Of a DNA stretch of 64,000 bases, positions 56,395 to 64,000 are shown one piece after another. Location of the stretch: NCBI GenBank assembly GCA_018398815.1, contig CM031601.1:30751293-30815292 (forward strand). The letters are read 5' to 3'. How positions within the stretch are numbered: position 1 is the first letter of the stretch; each line of letters begins with the position of its first letter. A program made the translations under genes and the position numbers. Below the pieces are notes generated by a model. The model did not search any database. It worked only from the letters and a program-made list of their open reading frames with translations, and was not told where the DNA came from. Origin of the DNA: Conus ventricosus. Lineage: Eukaryota; Mollusca; Gastropoda; Neogastropoda; Conidae.

Positions 56395-57160
56395 GTATGA
56401 GTTTGCCCTAATCTCAAGTAGTCTTTGCAGTGTTGGCATTGAGATTATTCCAGTGTCTCTTTGGTTGATGATGTGTTCTTGCTCTTCCCTTAAATCTGGG
56501 CGTGCGGCCACTTCCTCTCTTGATGTTCATATCTGAAAGTTGATGTATGGTGTAGTGGCTTTGCTCTTGTTTGCTAAAGAGATTCTTCAGATTTCTTATC
56601 ACAAAAGCCAAGCTGTAATCCAGTTCTTATTGTTGCCTTGCCAGCCAGTGTGTCTGCTCTCTCATTTCCTTTAACATCTGCATGTCCAGTGCAGTTCACC
56701 CATATGAGTCTCTTCAATGGAAGGTTGCACATTAGTTCATGCCAAGCAGGGCTTCCCATTCCACTCTCCATTTCTTATTGATTTTTAAATGGCCTGTGGA
56801 TGAAAGCCATGGAGTGCTTGTTTCACTGATTTACCTCCATTGTTAGACTTGAAGTTGTTAAATTGTACACGTCATTGTTTTCCTGGATAATCTGGCCATT
56901 TAGCTTCACTGTGTATTCCCAGCCTGAATTACCTTGGGTGACAGAACCATTAGTGTATATAACAATATCATCTTTTGTGCCAAGGTCTTCTACTTGCATC
57001 TTAATTTCTGTGTTGGTTTTGCCTTTGGGCCATTTTCGACAGTGTTTTCCAAGGTCTGGAGCGATGGCAATTTGGTAGAGGTGTTCAAAATGTTCTGGAT
57101 ACTTTTCCCATTCCTTCATTTCTTTGAGTTCTGCTACTGCCACACAAGCTGTATATTTTC
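56395..57160 (-). pseudogene. LINE RNase H domain fragment
   Basis: Minus strand. DIVIYTNGSVTQGNSGWEY (first catalytic Asp of RNase H) and TTSSLTMEVNQ (Glu) are followed, past a frame break, by MESGMGSPAWHELMCNLPLK, RLIWVNCTGHADVKGNERAD (terminal catalytic Asp block) and a basic tail. It is the C-terminal RNase H of an I/R1-type LINE, 5' truncated near 57160. It differs from the RNase H at 22.1-22.6 kb, so a third LINE family is represented. Confidence 0.75.
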
Positions 57161-57813
57161 TTCTACCTGTCCGCCCCCACGGGCCGGCTTTCTCATGGCG
57201 GGGGTGTTTCTCAACTAACCTGAGCCCACCCCTTTTTCTTATATTTATGGGGACTGCCTACTGTGTCTTTTACTATCTCTTTTTCCCCCATAAAGTCTCC
57301 CCAAAGAAACTGCAGCCTCTGTTTCATCTAGTTTCTGCCTACCCAGCTCTTTACTCTGTACTTGAATCTTTACTTACAAGCCTTCTTTGGAACACTTCTC
57401 CTTTTCTCTGCGGTCTTCTTCAGGCCACCGTATTGCCGTGCGGTGCGTCCTGTAAGTGGGGGGGGAATGAGATCCTGGTGATTGAGAGAGCCTACTGTTC
57501 TCAACACATCACTTTGGCTCAGACCTCAAGACGGGTGGCATGCATTGGCCTGTGTATGTCAATCGGCTGCCTCTACGAGAGGTTGGGTCAAACTGGGTAG
57601 TTCTTGGCTGGCCTTGGAAACCTTGTAAGTGTTCACCGTCTGTCCCCGGCGGTGTGTCATGATCTTGGCGGAATAGGTTAGTTATGTTCTATCTGGTGTA
57701 TATCCCTGCTGAAACCTGGATGGGGTCAAGAGTTGGATTTCCCCTTGACCCTGGCCCCTTGATGGACTCCATGGTGGGTGGGTAGGCGGGGATGAACTTT
57801 AAAAACTCAAACT

Positions 57814-59068
57814 ATGGCTCACTCCCAACAAAAACGGAAAAGAAATCATTCCTCGGACTCGAACTTGGGCTCGGACTCGGATGATGAAATAAGGACAGCA
57901 TCTGGTTTTTGGCCTTGTTGGTTGGTGATGGAGGGTGTAGACGAAGCCCGCCCTCTCTGTGGGGTGAATGGATTGAATCCTTTTGCTATTTCGAGAGGAG
58001 TAGAAGGACTCTCCGGCGTACCCAAATCCATGAACGGCTTAGAAACGGTTCTTTTTTGATAGAATGTGCGAAACAAAGCATTCTGAGTTGCTTCTCAAGT
58101 CGACGACATTGATTGACAGGCCAATCAGAGTGACACCTCACAAAACTTTGAACTCAAGCAAGGGCGTCATCAGGTGCCGTGATTTGAGAGGCGTTTCAGA
58201 ATTAGAAATAAAGAAGGAACTGGCTTCCATGGGTGTGACCTACGTCCACCGGGTTCTAGCACGAAAAGACCAAGACCGTGTGCCAACAGATACTTTTTTT
58301 CTAACTTTCTGTACGACAACTCTCCCTGTGTGCGTGAAGGTCGGATATTTGAGGGTTCCCGTCTCCATGTACATTCCTTCACCTTTGCGGTGCTTCAAAT
58401 GCCAAAAGTATGGACACATTAAGGACAGGTGTACAGAACAGGAGACGTGTGGCAAGTGCTCAAAACCCGTGCATGAAGGTCCGTGCGATTGTCCGCCCTG
58501 TTGCATAAACTGTAAAGGCAACCATCCTGCTTTCTCGAAGGACTGTCCAGTCTGGCGCATCGAGTCTGAGATCCAGAAGGTACGCACAGAGAATCGAATT
58601 TCATTCTTTGAGGCAAGGAAACTTGTGCAGAATAGACAGCCTTCCCTCAGCAAGTCATATGCTGATGTTGCCAAGGGGAGCATGGTCAGTGTTGGTGTTC
58701 AGACTGAGACTGTTCAACTTCAGGCCAGCTGCCAGCATCATGACCGGCAGACGCAACAGGAGCCTCAACATGTACAAAAAGACGGTGGAAAAAGAAAGCA
58801 AAATTCAACCAGTGCCTTGGGTGGAGGCTCAATATCCACCTCCCCCCGGACTCCTCGAGGGTCTGAGCCCCCTTCCTCCAATCCCAGACCCTCTGGGAAG
58901 GCTGCACAGGTAGCCTCTTTGTCTGAGGAACACTCCAGAAGTCGACCTCTGATGAAGCCTCCTCTTCCACCTCGTCCATCTGGGGTGGAAATACGTATCG
59001 TCCTTCGTCAGCCAAGAAGGTGGTATCTCCATCGCCTTCTTCCAATCGCTTTTCTCCTTTGGAGATAG
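57814..59068 (+). pseudogene. LINE ORF1, zinc-knuckle RNA-binding protein, one frameshift
   Basis: ATG at 57814 gives MAHSQQKRKRNHSSDSNLG, then FWPCWLVMEGVDEARPL. A one-base slip in the T6 run at about 58048 ends this frame; the continuation from 58055 (MCETKHSELLLKSTTLIDRP) stays open to 59068. It contains an RRM-like block (HKTLNSSKGVIRCRDLRG) and CCHC-type knuckles (CFKCQKYGHIKDRC, CGKCSKPVHEGPC, CCINCKGNHPAFSKDC) at about 58395-58550. The tail is Pro/Ser-rich. ORF1 binds element RNA for target-primed reverse transcription. Another frame slip probably lies near 59020, because the acidic tail expected from copy 1 reads in a neighbouring frame (EGDEDNEMEK). Confidence 0.8.
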
Positions 59069-59119
59069 AAGGTGATGAGGACAATGAGATGGAGAAATTT
59101 TCTTTTCTTTTTTATTGTC

Positions 59120-59626
59120 ATGGCCGTTATTCATTGGAATATAAGAGGCATTAATGCCCAATATGAGGAACTCCAGCGGTTGTGTTCTGACCTCAAACCT
59201 AGTGTTGTTGCGCTGCAGGAAACATTGTTGAGACCAGGAAAACATTTTTCATTGGCAGGCTTTAGTTCAGTAGGTTTTCCTGCTTTACCTACAGATACTG
59301 GCCATGGTGTCACTGGGGGTGTTTCCCTTCTTATTCACAGATCTTTCTTATTCAGCCAAGTTAACTTAAATACCCCATTACAAGCTGTTGCGGCCAGGAT
59401 TACTTTAAATAAAACAATAACTCTCTGTTCAATTTATTGTCCTCCTTCTGGTACAATATCTAAGCAACAAGTCATTGATCTAATAGATCAGCTTCCGCGT
59501 CCTTTTTTTATTTTGGGCGACTTCAACAGGCACTTCCCCCTTTGGGGCAGCTCATATCCCTCACCTCGGGTCTCATGGTGGAAGAGATCTTTAACGAACT
59601 GGACTTGGGTTGTCTAAATGACAAAT
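59120..59626 (+). pseudogene. LINE ORF2, endonuclease N-terminal part
   Basis: ATG at 59120 (MAVIHWNIRGINAQYEEL) starts the APE-type endonuclease. It has the Asn of HWNIRG, VVALQET (metal-binding Glu), GGVSLLIH and FFILGDFNRHFPLWGS (catalytic Asp-x-Asn). A frame slip lies at about 59570 (the true frame continues as VEEIFNELDLGCLNDKS). At 59627 the frame is cut by a 2.4-kb insertion. The endonuclease nicks target DNA to prime reverse transcription. Confidence 0.8.
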
Positions 59627-60515
59627 CACGTTTGTCTGCAGAGGAATTCTTAGTTGAAGACAAGGGCAATAACCCCTGACCGCCTATTGGTCGCAGGAGG
59701 GGAAGGGATGGATTGGCCGCGGTTTGTTTAAACAGCGCACTTCTGCTGACAGCTGACAGCTTCCTCGCGCTTACCTACCACAAGCTTTCCTCCCTACGCG
59801 TAATGTGATTCTAGCTGTCTGGTTGATAGTGTGGTGAAAACAGGATGCTGTTTTTCTTCATTAATACTTTGCGCCAGAATGCAACGAACTGTGGTCGATT
59901 GATGTCACTGTATTGTGGGGTCTTTGACTGACAGAACGATACCAAACATGAATAGGTCTTCTTTCATACGCAATGATGGCAAGCACAACAAAGATTTGTC
60001 AACAAAAAACGATTGAAACAGACTAACAAACACACACAAAGTGAAATGAAATTGCAACTCAGTGGAGAGCATGCGTTCCTGATGCTATCACGCTCAACCT
60101 GGTGCTAATTTGGCGTGCATATCTTTCCTTTACAACTGACAGAAAATTAGTCGCGAGACTCCTACCTGACAGCCGGTACTGGGCCTGAATAAACAGTGTC
60201 GGCTCTGGTCAGCTTCACGGGGAACATGGCGGCAGTTTCCCCACCACGGCCTAGGCATGTTTTGCTTGTTTATCTGCGTGCTATACGTGCATGTGAAGCA
60301 TGCCGAAACTGATTCTATCACAGCCACACCATGCTTTTAGTAAAGCAAGATTTTAGCATGCCACACATGCAGATGTCAGTTATAAACAATGAAATGCTTC
60401 CAACCTGACCTTGTTCTTTCGCCCGTTCGAATCATTTGAAACTGATGTCGCATATACACACACCAATGCAAAATGTTGTCTCGTTTTCATCTTCATGGTG
60501 CGCCTACTCACTACT

Positions 60516-60538
60516 GGAGAGAGAGAGAGAGAGAGAGT

Positions 60539-60575
<37 letters not shown>

Positions 60576-60694
60576 AATTTATTTTCACCCCACACCTACT
60601 TTAACTGGAATGACACACTGACACACACAGACACCCGCGAGTGCGCACACATGTGCGCAAGCACATCCACAAATATGACAACAAAAAAACAGCA

Positions 60695-60734
<40 letters not shown>

Positions 60735-60736
60735 CT
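60516..60736. repeat. (AG)n, (CA)n and (CT)n microsatellites
   Basis: AG at 60516-60538, CA at 60541-60571 and CT at 60694-60736, within the 2.4-kb insertion. Confidence 0.95.
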
Positions 60737-60995
60737 GTTTATCTCAATTGTAACTGGCTTAATCAATTGATTGGATTTAATTGAGAAGGGTAAAAGATTT
60801 AACCGGCAATGCTTGTCACCTCTTATGCATTCAGGATTTTATTGGATTTGAAATGTTCCAATTGATGGAAGTATGTCTGGTTTTTCGGGGAGACATAGGC
60901 CATGTGTTTTTTCCATTATCACGTGCAGTTTTGCATCCTGTGTTTTCTGTGACCATGCCTGTCTTTTCAGTAAGTTGACGAGTGCATGTGTCTGC

Positions 60996-60996
<1 letters not shown>

Positions 60997-61034
<38 letters not shown>
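60997..61034 (+). repeat. Poly-C tract (38 bases)
   Basis: An uninterrupted run of 38 C. Its length may be inaccurate in the assembly. Confidence 0.9.
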
Positions 61035-61500
61035 TTTTTCCCCATGGCCGGAACGATGAGATCCGATGAATGGAACGCAGTGACTGTCCAGATTTCTGAC
61101 TCTCTCTCTATGTCACGAGCAGCATTTTCTTTTGTAGTATGCCATTGAGAATGTGCTGACATGTGTCTCGTTTTTTCAGTTTATGGTAGCATTTTATGCA
61201 GATACACTTGGACTGTTTGCCTTCTTCATCACCAGAAATATCTAGAGTGCAATACTGCAACAAATCATTGGAGAAGTTGACACAAAGTCTGGCGTTTTAA
61301 TCCTTTATCTTGTACCTTTCTGAGCACACGACTGCCGCACATACGGCACAACAAATATGCACGTCTTTTGTGTTCACTGAAGTTGTGTTCAAACGCCTCC
61401 GCCATTGTTGGTGCTACAAACACGCAGGCATACGCACGTACAAAAGATCGGAATGAAGTAGGCCTACACGTAAGCAACAAGACTAACCAATGCAGGATCA

Positions 61501-61524
61501 ATCACACACACACGCACGTGCGCT

Positions 61525-61565
<41 letters not shown>

Positions 61566-61583
61566 CACACACACACGTACACA

Positions 61584-61615
<32 letters not shown>

Positions 61616-61618
61616 GCA

Positions 61619-61650
<32 letters not shown>

Positions 61651-61652
61651 GA
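61501..61652. repeat. (CA)n/(AG)n microsatellite
   Basis: CA-rich to about 61616, then AG-rich to 61652. Confidence 0.95.
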
Positions 61653-62053
61653 AGGAAAGTAATCGCCTGATAGAATGTCTCCTCTCGAGCAGTAGTACCA
61701 CACACGCACACGGCTTGCTGATAAATGAAAACGAACAACTTCTCAATTAAAAAAAAAGCCTCAAGAACGCGGGATGAACCGAAGTTATATCAAACGGCAC
61801 AAAGGAGAATCACAACACACAAAATCACACACACAGTAAATTATATCCAGTTATAGAGTGTGGAAAAATTATAATCCGTACAGCACAACAAGAACAGCAC
61901 AGCATGAGAACACACGCGCTGCCTTGAGCACAGGGGTAGGGCCCTACACACGTGCACTGCTCAGCGGTGAGTCATGCCGCTTCTGTTTATCGCCTGCCAG
62001 ACAGGCTGGAACTAAACAGCACGATTTTCATCTCGGCCAGACAGCTGTGAAAT

Positions 62054-64000
62054 CGCCAACATACATGCATTCTTCAAATGGTACTCTTTCATGTTTGGAT
62101 TTGTCAGTGTGTGATCCTTCATTAGTTCTAGACTATGATTGGTCAGTTCACGATGATCTGCACTGGAGCGACCATTTCCCTGTAATACTTTCTCCAATTT
62201 TGAAGGAACCTGTTTCCTTTCCTCAGTATTTTTGCTTCAAAAGGGCTAATTGGGATTTCTTTCATTCAACCATAACTGATAAGCTAGATGCTGAAATCGT
62301 CTTCCGATCAAAAGATCCAGCGGAGTCCTTTACTAATGTTTTGTTATCATGTGCGAGAGATAGTATCCCACTCACAAAACCAGGTCCGCAACTTCCTGGA
62401 ACGCCATGGTTCAACCAGGATTGTAAGAATGCTTGCAACGTTCGCAAGAGGGCCCATCGTTTAGTCTTACAGCATCCTGTGGCCCCGACTGGCGAGGTTG
62501 TTTGTAGAGGAAGTAGACGAGTGTCTTGGAGAAATTTCTGCTCTTCCCTCACATCAAACATTTCCAAGAAAAAGATCTGGAGAGTTGTTAAAAAAATTAG
62601 GGGCAAGAACAGCTGCCCTTCAATCCACCATTTAAAACTTGATGACACACTCATCACTGACAAACAAGCTGTGGCTAACTTTCTAGCTTCCACCATAGAA
62701 ACCAACTCTTCCTCTAGTCAAAAATCCACCGCGTTTTTAAAGATCAAAACGCAAGCAGAAAAAAAGAAGCTTGACTTTTCCTCACCCAATCAAGAAGACT
62801 ACAACTTGCCCTTAAATCTAAATGAACTGAAGTCTGCCTTGCAGGCGTGTCATGATTCTGCTCCTGGTCTTGATGAAATACATTATCAACTCTTAAAACA
62901 CCTTCCTGACTCAGGTCTGAACATTCTGCTTCAAGTTTATAACCACGTTTGGTCGTCTGGGTCTTTCCCAGCTTCATGGAAAAGGGCCGTAATTGTTCCC
63001 ATTCCAAAGCCAGGGAAGGATCATTCAAACCCAACCAACTATCGTCCAGTAGCCTTAACAAGTTGTGTTTGTAAAGTGATGGAAAAAAATGGTAAATGGT
63101 AGGCTCATGTGGAAATTGGAAACTGATGGGCTTTTAGCCATAGAACAGTGTGGTTTTAGAAAGCATCACTCTACCATGGACCATTTAATCAGGTTGGAAA
63201 CCACTATTCGAAACTCTTTTTTTAGATAAAAAAAGCATGTTGTTGCCATTTTCTTTGACATAGAGAAGGCCTATGACACGACGTGGAAGTACGGAATCCT
63301 GTCAGACCTCCATCGGATGGGTTTCCGTGGCAATCTCCCAGTGTTCATAGAACAGTTTTTGGCAGACAGATCCTTCCAGGTCCGTGTGGGGACAACATTG
63401 TCAGAAATTCATGACCAGGAAATGGGTGTTCCACAGGGTAGTATCCTTTCCCCAGCCCTGTTTAGTATAAAAATAAATGAGATTGTAAATTCTGTTAACC
63501 AAGGTTCAAACTGCTCTCTTTTTGTTGATGATTTTGCCCTTTATGCATCTGGGAAGACATTCGCTGGTGTACAGCGCCAGCTCCAGTTGTGTGTTTATAA
63601 AGTCCAACAGTGGGCAGTCGAAATTGGGTTCAAGTTTTCATCAGTTAAAACAGAGTGCATCCACTTTCACAATTTCAGACAACTTTTCCCGCCACCAGAA
63701 ATTTACATAGATAAGGCTAAAATTCCTGCTGTCACAGAAGCCAAATTTCTGGGTGTTACCTTTGACCAAAAATTAAATTTTAAAGCCCATATTCAGAAGT
63801 TGAAGACATCGTGCCTCAAAGCCATGAATATCCTCCGTGTAGTGGCTCATACGGATTGGGGTGCAGACAAATGCACACTTTTCCATCTTTACAGGGCGTT
63901 AGTTCGATCCAAGTTGGACTACGGCAGCATCATTTACGGCGCCGCTAGAGCCTCGTATCTAAAAGTCCTAGACCCAGTTCACCCTCAGGGTCTTCGCCTC
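62054..64000 (+). pseudogene. LINE ORF2, endonuclease C-terminus and reverse transcriptase
   Basis: Resumes with SNGTLSCLDLSVCDPSLVL and WSDHFPVILS (final endonuclease His block). A linker follows (FKRANWDFF, KKKIWRVVKKIRGKNSCPS), then RT fingers (PGLDEIHYQLLKHLP, VIVPIPKPGKDHSNP, NYRPVALTSCVCKVMEK). One extra A in the A7 run near 63088 shifts the frame, and an in-frame TAA follows at about 63226. Then come VVAIFFDIEKAYDTTWKYG (first catalytic Asp), MGVPQGSILSPALFS and SLFVDDFALYAS (catalytic DD). The thumb (NILRVVAHTDWGAD, LVRSKLDYGSIIYGAA) runs to the window edge. RNase H is expected just beyond. Confidence 0.85.

Larger units (their letters stand above)
59627..62049. mobile_element. 2.4-kb non-coding insertion with CAC-type inverted ends
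   Basis: Defined by comparison with LINE copy 1, which is continuous here. AAAT (59623-59626 and 62050-62053) is duplicated at the borders; AAATC is shared. Ends CACGTTTGTCTG and, inverted, CACAGCTGTCTG match at 9 of 12 positions. No open frame of note. The interior has GATTGG/CCGCGG-rich sequence at the left, (AG)n, (CA)n and (CT)n tracts, and a 38-C run. The ends and 4-bp duplication would fit a non-autonomous Chapaev-like element, but this is a guess. A solo LTR with TGTCTG...CAGACA ends is the alternative. Confidence 0.75.
57161..64000 (+). mobile_element. I-group (Nimb/I-like) LINE, second copy, interrupted, runs off window
   Basis: Same family as 8175-13240. A GC-rich 5' leader (about 57161-57813) is followed by ORF1 (57814-59068), ORF2 endonuclease (59120-59626), a 2423-bp insertion (59627-62049), then the rest of ORF2 (62054 to beyond the window end) through RT palm and thumb. 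It is better preserved than copy 1: most blocks are intact, with a few single-base frameshifts in A or T runs and one stop. The 3' end lies outside the window. The leader boundary is inferred. Confidence 0.85.

Noticed and set aside
61858..62063. Start of the long + frame before the LINE sequence
   Set aside because: Most of this part (to 62049) belongs to the 2.4-kb insertion; continuity with ORF2 is accidental.

Overview
The window is eukaryotic, not prokaryotic. It has spliced exons with GT/AG borders, several LINE families, LTR retrotransposons, DNA transposons, a tRNA-headed SINE and many (CA)n/(TG)n tracts. The mix (RTE, CR1-like and RNase H-bearing I-group LINEs, DIRS-type fragments, OTU-domain proteins on transposons) suggests an invertebrate, probably a mollusc. 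That assignment is inference.

One host gene runs left to right on the + strand: an RNF213-like (mysterin) E3 ubiquitin ligase. Supported exons are the RING exon (16974-17155), the post-RING exons (17570-17819, 21321-21459, 24208-24512), a probable RZ-type zinc-finger exon (about 33007-33070) and a later exon (34829-34917). A weaker upstream exon lies at 5984-6084. The introns are packed with mobile elements.

Layout. 0.3-0.7 kb: SINE (-). 0.9-3.1 kb: a CR1-like LINE (+) split by an RTE LINE (-). 4.4-4.8 kb: CR1/L2-type remnant. 6.4-15.1 kb: DIRS-like fragments around a decayed full-length I-group LINE (8.2-13.0 kb, -) and a 1000-N gap. 16.3-16.7 kb: 82-bp minisatellite. 19.1-20.5 kb: solo LTR, with an inverted relative at 30.7-32.0 kb. 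21.8-23.85 kb: another RNase H LINE (-). 26.2-27.2 kb: CR1/L2-type remnant. About 27.36-34.75 kb is full of homopolymer runs and looks like poor consensus sequence. 35.8-37.0 kb: hAT-like element with a zinc-finger exon. 37.5-53.75 kb: a Ty3/Gypsy element (-) whose right LTR is split by a 5.7-kb TIR transposon carrying an OTU-protease gene, itself split by a 2.05-kb solo LTR. 54.35-55.36 kb: second hAT-like element with the same finger and an OTU fragment. 56.4-57.2 kb: RNase H LINE fragment (-). 57.8-64.0 kb: second I-group LINE (+), interrupted by a 2.4-kb insertion and running off the window.

The most notable feature is the three-level nest at 37.5-53.8 kb. The uninterrupted left LTR serves as an empty-site reference. 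It fixes the TIR transposon's borders to the base and exposes an apparently undescribed OTU-carrying element with subterminal repeats and no recognisable transposase. The retroelement genes are mostly broken by frameshifts and stops.
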